Shown here: positions 1 through 9,601 of the stretch, piece after piece
Numbering within the stretch: the stretch's first letter is position 1
Layout of the letters: each line of letters starts with the position of its first letter
From: Blattabacterium cuenoti
GTDB taxonomy: Bacteria; Bacteroidota; Bacteroidia; Flavobacteriales; Blattabacteriaceae
Assembly (NCBI RefSeq): GCF_014252335.1
Contig: NZ_CP059218.1
Location: 236,165 to 300,164 of the forward strand
Length of the DNA: 64,000 nt
Direction: 5' to 3'
Notes under the pieces: generated by a model
Told to the model about the DNA's origin: nothing
The model's input: the letters and a program-made list of their open reading frames with translations, nothing else
Database searches by the model: none
Position numbers and translations under genes: made by a program

Positions 1-1044
1 GATATATATTTACAAAATATAGCATATCATGCTTTACTTAAAGAATTATATAAATCCCGTGCAGATCATGGATGTGTGATTTTAATGGAAGTTAAAAGTG
101 GAAAAATTCCCGCCATGATAAATTTAGAAAAAACTAAAAATAATACTTATGAAGATGTTAGAAATTTTTCTGTATGGGAAGGTAGTGAACCAGGTTCTAC
201 TTTTAAAACTATTTCTATATTAGTAGCTTTAGAAGATAACAAAATAGACACAAATGAAATGATAAAGATTAATAATGGAGTTTTTAAATTAAAAGGAAAA
301 GAAATAAGAGATAATAATATACTTTATCAAAGTAAAGGAATGAAAACAATCAGTACACAACAAATTTTGGAACATTCATCAAATGTGGGAATTGCAAAAA
401 TTATTTATAATCATTATAAGCAACATCCTGAAAAATTTTTAAAATATTTGTTTGAATGGAATTTAAATAAAAAAATTGGCATAGATATTCCAGGAGAAAG
501 TGCTCCCATTATCCCAAAACCTGGAGACAAAAATTGGAGTAGTATTACACTACCATGGATGACTTTTGGATATAATTTAAAATTAACTCCTTTACAAATT
601 CTTACTTTTTATAATGCTATTGCCAATCAAGGTAAAATGATTAAACCTATTTTTATTAGAGAAATAAAGTATCGTGGTAAAAGTATTAAAAAATATACGA
701 ATCCTATAGTCATTAATCCTTCTATAGCAAAACAATCTTCTATAAAAAAACTGCAAAATATGTTGGAAGGAGTTGTCAAACATGGTACAGCAAAAAAATA
801 TTACAATCCAAAATATCCATATGCAGGAAAAACTGGAACTACACAATTAAACTATTGGATTAAAAACAAACCGTTAACTTACAATAGTTCTTTTGTTGGA
901 TATTTTCCATCAAAAAATCCAAAATATTCTTGTATTGTTGTTATTTCAAAACCAAAAACTGGATACTACGGAATCGAAATTGCTGTTCCAGTATTTGATA
1001 ATATTGTAAAATCCATTTATCCAAATTGGAAAATGATGGATTAA
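1..1044 (+). CDS. ftsI: Penicillin-binding protein FtsI, transpeptidase part (5' end outside window)
   Basis: The reading frame is open from base 1, so the gene begins upstream; the GTG at 76 is internal. The visible part is the D,D-transpeptidase domain that cross-links septal peptidoglycan. All three active-site motifs are present: STFK with the nucleophilic serine at 196-198, SSN at 376-384 and KTG at 829-837. The N-terminal membrane anchor and dimerisation domain lie outside. Position at the head of a mur/fts cluster, directly before murE, supports FtsI rather than another class B PBP. Known of the family: it acts at the outer face of the inner membrane with FtsW. Confidence 0.93.
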   Translation, partial: DIYLQNIAYHALLKELYKSRADHGCVILMEVKSGKIPAMINLEKTKNNTYEDVRNFSVWEGSEPGSTFKTISILVALEDNKIDTNEMIKINNGVFKLKGKEIRDNNILYQSKGMKTISTQQILEHSSNVGIAKIIYNHYKQHPEKFLKYLFEWNLNKKIGIDIPGESAPIIPKPGDKNWSSITLPWMTFGYNLKLTPLQILTFYNAIANQGKMIKPIFIREIKYRGKSIKKYTNPIVINPSIAKQSSIKKLQNMLEGVVKHGTAKKYYNPKYPYAGKTGTTQLNYWIKNKPLTYNSSFVGYFPSKNPKYSCIVVISKPKTGYYGIEIAVPVFDNIVKSIYPNWKMMD

Positions 1045-1150
1045 AAGTATAATATTAAGGATTTGTAAAAGTGCTTTATCTTTTTTATCAATCTATCAAA
1101 CCTGGAAGCAAATTGAAAAAAAATAAAAATATATTTTTGAAATTCTAATA

Positions 1151-2629
1151 ATGAAAAAATCATTACAATTTATATTAAAAAATATTCCGGTATTAAAAAT
1201 TATAGGAAATGATAATAAATTCATAGAAGGTATGTCTACATCTTCCAAATCTATTAAAAATAATATGATTTTTATAGCTTATAAAGGCCAAACAAAAAAT
1301 GGACATAATTTTATAGAAGAAGCAATCAAAAAAGGAGCTACTGTTATAATTTGTGAAAAAATTCATAGATGTCTTATTAATCATGAAATTACTTATGTGT
1401 TAGTAAAAAAAGCCATAGATATTTTAGGAAATCTAGCTTCTAATTATTATGATAATCCAACAAAAAAAATCAAATTAATAGGAATTACAGGAACTAATGG
1501 TAAAACAACAGTATCATCTATTCTTTATCAATTGTTTTTTCATCTTGGAGAAAAACCATTACTCATTTCTACAACAGGTATTATAATATTGGATAAAAAA
1601 TTGGAGACTATACATACTACTCCTAATATTATTGATATTAACAAATATTTACATTTATCCATTAAAAAAGGATGTAAATATGCATTTATGGAAGTTAGTT
1701 CACATGGCATTCATCAAAATAGAATTAATGGATTATCTTTTTTTGGTGGAATTTTTACTAATATTACACATGATCATTTAGATTATCATAAATCGTTTAA
1801 TAATTATTTATATATTAAAAAAACTTTTTTTGAAAAATGTTTAACAAGACATTCTTTTGCATTAATTAATGCTGATGATCAATATTCACATATAATTACG
1901 CAAAATTTGTTAGCAAAATTATATTTTTATGGAATTATACATCAATATAATTGCAAAATTGAAATCATTAATCAAACTTTTTATGGAAATTTATTAATGA
2001 TTAATGGATATAGATTCATGTTCCCTTTGATTGGAAAATTTAATGTGTATAATCTTTTAGCCAGTTATAGAACAGCTGCTATACTATTGGAGGATGAGGA
2101 TAAAGAATCTATAATTTTAAAAAACTTGAAAAATATTATACCAATCCAAGGACGTTGTGAACAATTTATTACTTATTCTGGAATTCATATAATAGTAGAT
2201 TATGCTCATAATCCAAATGGATTAAAAAATTTGTTAATATCTGTGAATAATTTAAAATCAAAAACATCAAAATTGTTATGTATAATAGGATGTGGAGGAA
2301 ATAGAGATAAAACAAAACGTCCTTTAATGGGGAAAATAGTTTATAATATGTGTGATATATCAATTTTTACTTCAGATAATCCTAGAAATGAGGATCCAGA
2401 AGAAATACTACATGATATGAAAAAATTTATATTATTTACAATTAAACAAAAAGTATTATTCACAATAGTAGATAGAAAACAAGCTATTAAATATGCAATA
2501 AAAATTGCAAAAACAAAAGATATCATTCTTATTTTAGGAAAAGGGCATGAAAATTATCAGGAAATTAAAGGGAATCGTTATCCATTTAATGATATGATTG
2601 TAGCTAAACAATTGTTAACCAATAAATAA
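1151..2629 (+). CDS. murE: UDP-MurNAc-L-Ala-D-Glu:meso-diaminopimelate ligase
   Basis: Cytoplasmic Mur ligase that adds the third stem-peptide residue. The 492-residue length is normal. The ATP-binding GTNGKTT loop is at about residues 114-120. DNPR at about 409-412 is the signature of enzymes that use meso-diaminopimelate rather than lysine, so this cell wall is of the A1gamma type. That fits lysA later in the window, which draws on the same diaminopimelate pool. It lies 106 bp after ftsI with no obvious terminator between, so it is probably in the same transcript. Confidence 0.96.
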   Translation: MKKSLQFILKNIPVLKIIGNDNKFIEGMSTSSKSIKNNMIFIAYKGQTKNGHNFIEEAIKKGATVIICEKIHRCLINHEITYVLVKKAIDILGNLASNYYDNPTKKIKLIGITGTNGKTTVSSILYQLFFHLGEKPLLISTTGIIILDKKLETIHTTPNIIDINKYLHLSIKKGCKYAFMEVSSHGIHQNRINGLSFFGGIFTNITHDHLDYHKSFNNYLYIKKTFFEKCLTRHSFALINADDQYSHIITQNLLAKLYFYGIIHQYNCKIEIINQTFYGNLLMINGYRFMFPLIGKFNVYNLLASYRTAAILLEDEDKESIILKNLKNIIPIQGRCEQFITYSGIHIIVDYAHNPNGLKNLLISVNNLKSKTSKLLCIIGCGGNRDKTKRPLMGKIVYNMCDISIFTSDNPRNEDPEEILHDMKKFILFTIKQKVLFTIVDRKQAIKYAIKIAKTKDIILILGKGHENYQEIKGNRYPFNDMIVAKQLLTNK

Positions 2630-2675
2630 ACTTAAATCTTATAAAGAGTTACTTTATTATTTATTATGTTATGTT

Positions 2676-3833
2676 ATGTCTTTATACTGTTTATTAATCT
2701 CTTTTATGTTATCAATTATGATCTCATTATTATCTAATAAAGCCATCATTTATTGGAATATAAAGAAACATAATTTAATAGCAGACAAAATAAGAAATCT
2801 TGGTCTTGTTGGGCAAATAAAAAAAGAAGGAACTCCAACATTTGGTGGAATTAGTATTATAATTGCTACATTAATTCCAACATTGTTTTTTTCTCAATTG
2901 AATAATATATATGTACTTATGCTTATAAGTACAACATTATGGATGGGAACTATAGGTATTATTGATGATTATATAAAAATAACATATAATAAAAAAGGAT
3001 TAAGTGGAATTTTGAAAATATTGGGGCAATTAATTTTAGGAATATTTATAGGTTGTACAATGTATTTTAATAGAAACATTACTATAATTGATGAAAAAGT
3101 TAATATTGTTAATAACTATTCTTATAATGATACTACTACAACAAGACATAGTTTAAAAACAACTTGTCCTATTTTTTTTCGTAATGATGAATTAGATTAT
3201 ACTTCTATTATGACTTATTACAATAAAAACTGGGAAAAATATACTTGGATGATGTTTGTGCCTATTATTATGTTCATAATTGTATTTATGTCGAATAGCA
3301 CGAATTTATCTGATGGAATAGATGGATTAACATCTGGAGTTTCTTCTATAATTGTAATTACTTTATTTTTATTTACTTGTTTTTCAAGTCATCGATTTTA
3401 TCAACCATCTACTCATTTTATGTGTATTCCAAATATAGAAAAAATTATGATATTTTCTATTTCTCTTTTAGGTGCGTTAATTGGATTTTATTGGTATAAT
3501 GCATACCCAGCTCAAATATTTATGGGAGATACAGGAAGTTTGACTATAGGAAGTATAATAGCAGTAATATCAATTTTTTTAAGAAAAGAATTATTATTTC
3601 CTGTGATATTTGGAATTTTTTTTGTTGAAAATATTTCTGTAGTGATACAAGTATTGTTTTTCAAATTGTATAAAAACATATATGGAATTGAAAAACGAAT
3701 TTTTTTGATGTCTCCTATTCATCATCATTTTCAAAAATTAGGTTATCACGAAAATAAAATAGTTTATCGTTTTTGTATAATACAAATTATACTATCTTCT
3801 TTAATAAGTTTTTATTTAATGCGCAATAAATAA
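2676..3833 (+). CDS. mraY: Phospho-N-acetylmuramoyl-pentapeptide transferase
   Basis: Integral membrane enzyme that moves phospho-MurNAc-pentapeptide onto undecaprenyl phosphate to make lipid I. Visible family features are many hydrophobic helices, the GIIDDYIK aspartate pair near residue 95, the NLSDGIDGL motif and the C-terminal SPIHHHF motif. A hydrophilic insert at about residues 140-190 lengthens the protein to 385 residues. I believe such an insert is common in Bacteroidota, but have not checked. Its TAA overlaps the ATG of murD (TAATG), pointing to translational coupling. Confidence 0.96.
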   Translation: MSLYCLLISFMLSIMISLLSNKAIIYWNIKKHNLIADKIRNLGLVGQIKKEGTPTFGGISIIIATLIPTLFFSQLNNIYVLMLISTTLWMGTIGIIDDYIKITYNKKGLSGILKILGQLILGIFIGCTMYFNRNITIIDEKVNIVNNYSYNDTTTTRHSLKTTCPIFFRNDELDYTSIMTYYNKNWEKYTWMMFVPIIMFIIVFMSNSTNLSDGIDGLTSGVSSIIVITLFLFTCFSSHRFYQPSTHFMCIPNIEKIMIFSISLLGALIGFYWYNAYPAQIFMGDTGSLTIGSIIAVISIFLRKELLFPVIFGIFFVENISVVIQVLFFKLYKNIYGIEKRIFLMSPIHHHFQKLGYHENKIVYRFCIIQIILSSLISFYLMRNK

Positions 3834-5209
3834 TGAACAAAACACAACAATTAATAGTTATATTAGGTGGTGGTGAAAGTGGAGTAGGAGCTGCATTGTT
3901 AGCTAAACAAATGGGATTGAAAATATTTGTATCTGATTCAGGTTGTATTTCTCATAAAAACAAAACAATTTTATTAAAAAATAACATTTGTTTTGAAGAA
4001 AACAAACACACAGAAAGTATAATTTTAAATAAATATAATAAAATTATAAAAAGTCCAGGAATTTCAACAAATGATACAATTATAAAAAAAATAAATCATT
4101 ATGGAATTACTATGATTTCTGAATTAGAATTTGGTAAAAATTATACACAAGATTCTTATCTAATTAGTATTACTGGTACCAATGGTAAAACTACTACATC
4201 AATGATGATTTATAAAATACTTAAACGAGAAGGTATTAAAGTTGGACTAGCAGGAAATATAGGAAAAAGTTTTGCAAAAGAAGTTTTGAAAAAAAAAAAA
4301 TATTATGTTTTAGAAGTAAGTAGTTTCCAATTAGATGACTGTCGCAAATTTCGTTCTAATATTTCAGTATTATTAAATATAACTAGAGATCATTTAAATA
4401 TATATTCTAATATTAGAAATTATATAGTTTCTAAATTTAGAATAGCAACATTGCAACAAAGTCAAGATATATTTATTTATAATTATGATGATCCTATTAT
4501 TAGAGAAGCAATGAAACATTTTAACATTAAATCTCACTGTATTCCTTTTTCTATACAAAAGGAATTATCTTTAGGAGCATATATAAAAAACAATTCTATT
4601 TTCATTAGAAAAAAAAATTATAAAGAGTCACATATATTAGAACTACGAAATATCCCTTTAATAGGAAATCATATTCTTTATAATATTTTAGCTAGTATAT
4701 TAGCCACTAGTTTATTAAATGTTACTAAAAAATCTATAATTTCTACTATATTAGGACTGAAGCCTATAGAACATCGTATGGAACCTGTCATGAGCATAAA
4801 TGGAATTTCATTCATTAATGATTCTAAAGCAACTAATGTAAGTTCTGTTTTTTATGCATTAAAAAGTTTAAGCTATCCTATAATATGGATAGCTGGAGGA
4901 AAAGATAAAGGAAATGATTATTTAGAATTATTAACATTAGTTAAAAAAAAAGTAAAATTTGTTATTTTATTAGGTAAAGAAAATAGTAATTTTAAAAATT
5001 ATTTTCAAAATATTATTGATATTATTTTGGAGACCCAAAATGTTAGAAAAGCTGTTCGTATAGCATATTTTTTGTCTTTTAGTGGAGATAATATTCTTCT
5101 TTCTCCTGCTTGTTCTAGTATGGATATATTTAAAAATTATATAGAGAGAGGAATAACATTCAAAAAAGAAGTTAAAAAACTTTTTTGTTATGATGAAAAC
5201 AATAAATGA
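3833..5209 (+). CDS. murD: UDP-MurNAc-L-alanine:D-glutamate ligase
   Basis: Cytoplasmic Mur ligase that adds D-glutamate to UDP-MurNAc-L-Ala. It shows an N-terminal Rossmann-like GGGESGVG segment at about residues 12-19, the GTNGKTT ATP loop at about 115-121, and a C-terminal domain with NDSKATN and GGKDKG segments typical of MurD. Length is 458 residues. A run of 12 A at 4289-4300 encodes part of a lysine string and stays in frame. The start overlaps the mraY stop and the end overlaps ftsW by 20 bp. Confidence 0.96.
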   Translation: MNKTQQLIVILGGGESGVGAALLAKQMGLKIFVSDSGCISHKNKTILLKNNICFEENKHTESIILNKYNKIIKSPGISTNDTIIKKINHYGITMISELEFGKNYTQDSYLISITGTNGKTTTSMMIYKILKREGIKVGLAGNIGKSFAKEVLKKKKYYVLEVSSFQLDDCRKFRSNISVLLNITRDHLNIYSNIRNYIVSKFRIATLQQSQDIFIYNYDDPIIREAMKHFNIKSHCIPFSIQKELSLGAYIKNNSIFIRKKNYKESHILELRNIPLIGNHILYNILASILATSLLNVTKKSIISTILGLKPIEHRMEPVMSINGISFINDSKATNVSSVFYALKSLSYPIIWIAGGKDKGNDYLELLTLVKKKVKFVILLGKENSNFKNYFQNIIDIILETQNVRKAVRIAYFLSFSGDNILLSPACSSMDIFKNYIERGITFKKEVKKLFCYDENNK

Positions 5210-6347
5210 TTTTTTAGCAAAATATACAAAAGGAGATAAATATTTATGGGCTTTTATCAGTTTATTGTCCATATTTTCTTTTCTACCTGTTTATTCCGCA
5301 TGTACTAATTTAGTGTATACATATGGTGGCGATACTACTGTTTTTAATTATTTATTTAAACATGCTTTTTTTTTACTAATTGGTTATTTAATTCTTTTTT
5401 TATCTCAATTTATTAATTATAAACATTGTTATCGTTTGTCGGTTTTTGCAATTCCTATAATTTTAATTTTATTGCTATTAACTCTTATACAAGGAAAAAA
5501 ATTAGATGGAGTTAACGCTTCTAGATGGTTATATATTCCTATTATCAATATATCTTTTCAAACTTCAAGTATTGCTGGACTAGTAACTTTTATTTATTGT
5601 GCTAGATATTTATCCACAAAAAATAACATTAATATTTATCACTCTTTTGTTTTTTTATTATTTCCAATATTTTTAATTATTGGATTAATATTTCCTGCAA
5701 ATGGATCTACAGCAATTATTGTGTTTGTTTCAGTTGTAATGATTCTTTTTATGGGTGGATATCCATTAAAAGGATTGATTATTTTTTTTATAATTGTAAT
5801 ATTATCAGCTGGTCTATATATTTACTCTGTCATAAGAGTAGTAGAAAAAAATTCAATGAATAGAGTAAATACTTGGATTAGTAGAATAGAAAATTTTTTT
5901 GATCCAAAATCTAATAATAGTTATCAAATGAAACAATCTAAAACAGCTATTTTTTTAGGTAAAAAATTTGGTAGAGGGCCTGGAAAAAGTATTATAAAAG
6001 CATTTCTTCCGCAATCTTATTCTGATTTTATTTATTCAATCATTATAGAAGAATATGGATTGTTTGGTGGAGTAATACTATTATTCATATATCTTATGAT
6101 TTTATTTAGAATTATAGTGATTGCTACAAAAGTTGATAATTATTTTTGTACCTTATTAGTTCTTTCCGTAGGATTTCCTATTATTAATCAAGCATTAGTA
6201 AATATGGGTATAGCTGTTGGGTTATTCCCCGTAACAGGACAAACACTGCCACTTATTAGTGCAGGAGGAACTTCTATGTGGGTGACTTTTTTTAGTTTTG
6301 GCATTATATTGAGTGTTAGTAGAATGATTGAACAAAAACAAGAATAA
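5190..6347 (+). CDS. ftsW: SEDS-family peptidoglycan polymerase FtsW
   Basis: Polytopic membrane protein of the SEDS family that polymerises septal glycan strands from lipid II together with FtsI. It has about ten hydrophobic segments and the conserved C-terminal motif GQTLPLISAGGTSMW at about residues 350-364. The chosen ATG lies inside the end of murD; a second ATG follows immediately. FtsW rather than RodA is inferred from its place between murD and murG, where division clusters normally carry ftsW. Confidence 0.93.
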   Translation: MMKTINDFLAKYTKGDKYLWAFISLLSIFSFLPVYSACTNLVYTYGGDTTVFNYLFKHAFFLLIGYLILFLSQFINYKHCYRLSVFAIPIILILLLLTLIQGKKLDGVNASRWLYIPIINISFQTSSIAGLVTFIYCARYLSTKNNINIYHSFVFLLFPIFLIIGLIFPANGSTAIIVFVSVVMILFMGGYPLKGLIIFFIIVILSAGLYIYSVIRVVEKNSMNRVNTWISRIENFFDPKSNNSYQMKQSKTAIFLGKKFGRGPGKSIIKAFLPQSYSDFIYSIIIEEYGLFGGVILLFIYLMILFRIIVIATKVDNYFCTLLVLSVGFPIINQALVNMGIAVGLFPVTGQTLPLISAGGTSMWVTFFSFGIILSVSRMIEQKQE

Positions 6348-6366
6348 ATCTATAGCTTGTAATGCA

Positions 6367-7497
6367 ATGAAAAAAAACAAAATCCCAAAAATAATTATTG
6401 GAAGTGGAGGAACATGTGGGCATATTTATCCTGGAATTGCTATAGCTGAAGAATTAAGCAAGAAAGTAGTACCAAAAAGTCATATTTTGTTTATTGGATC
6501 TAAAAATCATATGGAAATGCAGGAAATTCCTAAATTTGGATATTTATTTGAAGGAATTAGTATTTCAGGGGGTAAAGATAAATTTTGTTCTATAGTATCA
6601 GGAATGATTTTATCTATGGAATTAATTTGTAGTTTTTTTGTAATAAAAAAACTTTTTAATAAATTTTGCCCAGATATAGTCATTGGAACAGGTGGTTTTG
6701 TAAGTTTTCCTACACTATATGCAGCACAAAAATGCAAAATTCCTATTTTGCTACAAGAACAAAATTCATTTCCTGGATTTACTAATAGAATTTTTTCTAG
6801 ATCTGCTAGAAAAATATGTGTTGCTTATAATGAAACAAAAAAAATTTTTTCACCAAAAATACAAACCAATATTATTACTACTGGTAATCCTATTAGATCT
6901 GAAATCATGCAAAAAATATTTTTAGATAAAAATCAAGCATGTTTGAATTTAGGATTAAATGTAAATAAACCAATTATTTTATCGATAGGTGGTAGTCAAG
7001 GTGCTCATAGCATTAATATGGCTTGGATAAATGGATTAAATAAGTTAATAAATTTAGATATACAGCTTATTTGGCAAGTTGGAAAAATAGATTTTATAAA
7101 AATAGCCAAAAATCAAAATTTTTATCATAAAAATATTATTATGATGGATTTTATTGAAAATATTACAATTTGTTATTCAGCAGCAGATATTGTAGTATCT
7201 AGAGCAGGTGGATTAACGATATCAGAAATATCTTTAATAGGAAAACCTTTTATACTCATTCCTTTTCCTTTCGCATCTGATGATCATCAAAATAAAAATG
7301 CTCAAATTTTGAAGGAGAAAGATGCAGCATTAATTATAAAAAATGAAGAAATAGAACAAAAATTAGTAGATGCTACTATAGATCTTTTAAACGACTCTAT
7401 AAGACAAAATAGAATGATAAAAAATATTTTAAAATTAGGTAAACCTAAAGCAACATATAACATTGTCAAAGAAATTTCACATATTCTTGATTTATGA
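6367..7497 (+). CDS. murG: Lipid II-forming GlcNAc transferase MurG
   Basis: Peripheral membrane glycosyltransferase that adds GlcNAc to lipid I. The frame is open from 6328, overlapping ftsW. I prefer the ATG at 6367 because the conserved N-terminal glycine loop follows within about ten residues, as in other MurG proteins. That loop reads GGTCGHIYPG, where the family usually has GGTGGH. The UDP-GlcNAc-binding half is clear: GGSQGAHSIN, SRAGGLTISE and an IPFPFASDDHQ segment. The end overlaps murC by 4 bp (ATGA). Confidence 0.95.
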   Translation: MKKNKIPKIIIGSGGTCGHIYPGIAIAEELSKKVVPKSHILFIGSKNHMEMQEIPKFGYLFEGISISGGKDKFCSIVSGMILSMELICSFFVIKKLFNKFCPDIVIGTGGFVSFPTLYAAQKCKIPILLQEQNSFPGFTNRIFSRSARKICVAYNETKKIFSPKIQTNIITTGNPIRSEIMQKIFLDKNQACLNLGLNVNKPIILSIGGSQGAHSINMAWINGLNKLINLDIQLIWQVGKIDFIKIAKNQNFYHKNIIMMDFIENITICYSAADIVVSRAGGLTISEISLIGKPFILIPFPFASDDHQNKNAQILKEKDAALIIKNEEIEQKLVDATIDLLNDSIRQNRMIKNILKLGKPKATYNIVKEISHILDL

Positions 7498-8879
7498 ATT
7501 TGGATGATATTAAGGCTTTTTATTTTATAGGAATAGGTGGTATGGGAATGAGTTCTTTAGCTAGCTATTTAAATTATATAGGTAAAAAAGTTTATGGTTA
7601 TGATAGATCTAGAAGTTTTTTAACTAAAAAATTAGAACGAGAAGGTATTTACATCATTTATCATGATAATATTAAATTATTACCATCATGGATACATTCT
7701 GAACAATGTTTAATTGTTTATACCCCAGCTATTCAAAATAATAATAAACAATGGATGTTTTTAAAACAAAATGTAAAAAATATTACAAAAAGATCTCATT
7801 TATTATCTTTGATTACTAAAAATAAAATATGTATAGCTATTGGAGGAACTCATGGAAAAACAACGACTGGTGTTTTATTAGGACATATATTGAAAATAAC
7901 AGGACAAAATATAACTGCTTTTCTTGGAGGAATTTCTGAAAATTATCAATCAAATTTAATTTTAAATGGAAATGATATGTTTTTAGTAGAAGCAGATGAG
8001 TTTGATCATTCATTTTTGCATTTGAATCCAAATATAGCATGTATTACTTCTTTAGATCAAGATCATGTAGATACTTATCCAAAAAAAGATGATTTAGTTC
8101 AAGCATATATAAAATTTTCTCAAAAAATACGACATCCATATAAAAAAATCTTTCTTTGTAAAGAAGAATCTTCTATTTGGTCTACAACAACCAACATAAT
8201 ATATTATTCTATTATAAAAGAAGAAAAAGGAATTTATTATTCTAATCATATTTATATAAAAAAAAATAAATGGTATTTTGATTTTCATACTCCAAAAGAA
8301 ACTTGGAAAGATCTTCCATTACCAATTCCAGGATATCATAATTTAAAAAATATAACAGCTGCATTAGCTATTTCAGATTATTTAAAACTTCAAGAAAAGG
8401 AAGTAAGAAAAGCATTGTGGTTATTTAAAGGAATTCATAGAAGATACTCTATTCATTTTCAATCTAAAGAAAAAATTTATATTGATGATTATGCTCATCA
8501 CCCAACAGAAATTAATGCGTTAATTAATACTATTAGAAAGTGTTTTATAAATAAACAAATATTGGGAGTATTTCAACCTCATTTATTTAGTAGAACTAAA
8601 TTTTTTGAAGAAGATTTTGCTAGAAGTTTAGAAAAATTAGATATTTTAATTTTGTTAGATATTTATCCCGCTAGAGAATTACCTTTATATGGAGTGAATT
8701 CTTATAAATTATTAGATAAAATCAAAATAAAAAATAAAGAAGTTTCTAATATGAGTAATTTATTATATAAAATAGAAAAAAAACAATTTGATATTTTGCT
8801 TACTATAGGAGCTGGAAGCATTGATTCATTGGTAGATACTATAAAAAAATGGTTTCACAAACGATATGGAGAAATATAG
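7494..8879 (+). CDS. murC: UDP-N-acetylmuramate:L-alanine ligase
   Basis: First Mur ligase of stem-peptide assembly, joining L-alanine to UDP-MurNAc in the cytoplasm. It has the N-terminal GIGGMGMS nucleotide loop at about residues 13-20, the GGTHGKTT ATP loop at about 117-124 (the histidine is typical of MurC), and the C-terminal YAHHPTEI motif. Length is 461 residues. It overlaps murG by 4 bp and ftsQ by 14 bp, so it is coupled within the cluster. Confidence 0.96.
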   Translation: MNLDDIKAFYFIGIGGMGMSSLASYLNYIGKKVYGYDRSRSFLTKKLEREGIYIIYHDNIKLLPSWIHSEQCLIVYTPAIQNNNKQWMFLKQNVKNITKRSHLLSLITKNKICIAIGGTHGKTTTGVLLGHILKITGQNITAFLGGISENYQSNLILNGNDMFLVEADEFDHSFLHLNPNIACITSLDQDHVDTYPKKDDLVQAYIKFSQKIRHPYKKIFLCKEESSIWSTTTNIIYYSIIKEEKGIYYSNHIYIKKNKWYFDFHTPKETWKDLPLPIPGYHNLKNITAALAISDYLKLQEKEVRKALWLFKGIHRRYSIHFQSKEKIYIDDYAHHPTEINALINTIRKCFINKQILGVFQPHLFSRTKFFEEDFARSLEKLDILILLDIYPARELPLYGVNSYKLLDKIKIKNKEVSNMSNLLYKIEKKQFDILLTIGAGSIDSLVDTIKKWFHKRYGEI

Positions 8880-9597
8880 AACAAGAATGTGTATTACAAT
8901 TTTATATTTTACTTTGATAAGTATATTATTTTTTTTTTCTCAAAAAACATATAAAAATAGAAATTTGACAAGATTAAATATTATTATTAATCCATCATAT
9001 AGTGATCATGTTATTAATGAAAATATTGTAAAAAATATTTTATTTGATAAAGACAAAGGATATATAACAAAAAACATTGGTCAATTGTGTATATTAAGAA
9101 TGGAACAAAAATTGAATCATTATCCTTTTATAAAAAAATCTGAAATATTTTTGAGTGTGGATGGGACCTTAAACATTAAAATTCAGGAAAAAACACCAAT
9201 TTTGAGAATAAAAAATGGGAAGAAAAAACATTATCTAACTAATGATGCAGAATCTTTAGAATTTTTTTCTTCTTCTTTTCAACCAAGAGTTATATTAGCT
9301 CAAGGAGAATTTTCAAAAGAAGAAAAACGAGAATTAGTAAATTTAGTCAATGTCATAAATTCAGATGAATTATTAAAACATCAAATTATTAGCATAAAAA
9401 AAACAAAAGACAATATATTTAGTTTAATCCCAAAAATTGGGAATCATTATATAATATTAGGAAATATCACAAATTTTAGAAAAAAATTGAAAAAATTGAA
9501 AGCTTTTTACAAGCAGTATCTCAATAAAATAGATATTAATCAATATCGATTAATTGATTTACAATATAAAAATCAAGTAGTAGCAAAAAAAAGATAA
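8866..9597 (+). CDS. ftsQ: Cell division protein FtsQ
   Basis: Single-pass membrane protein of the divisome that links early cytoplasmic and late periplasmic division proteins. One hydrophobic helix lies near residues 7-22, followed by a POTRA-like segment and a beta-rich periplasmic domain with TNDAESLEF and LPKIGNHYIILG-like stretches. Sequence conservation in this family is low, so the call rests on topology, length (243 residues) and position between murC and ftsA. It overlaps the end of murC. Confidence 0.85.
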   Translation: MEKYRTRMCITILYFTLISILFFFSQKTYKNRNLTRLNIIINPSYSDHVINENIVKNILFDKDKGYITKNIGQLCILRMEQKLNHYPFIKKSEIFLSVDGTLNIKIQEKTPILRIKNGKKKHYLTNDAESLEFFSSSFQPRVILAQGEFSKEEKRELVNLVNVINSDELLKHQIISIKKTKDNIFSLIPKIGNHYIILGNITNFRKKLKKLKAFYKQYLNKIDINQYRLIDLQYKNQVVAKKR

Positions 9598-9601
9598 ATC
9601 T

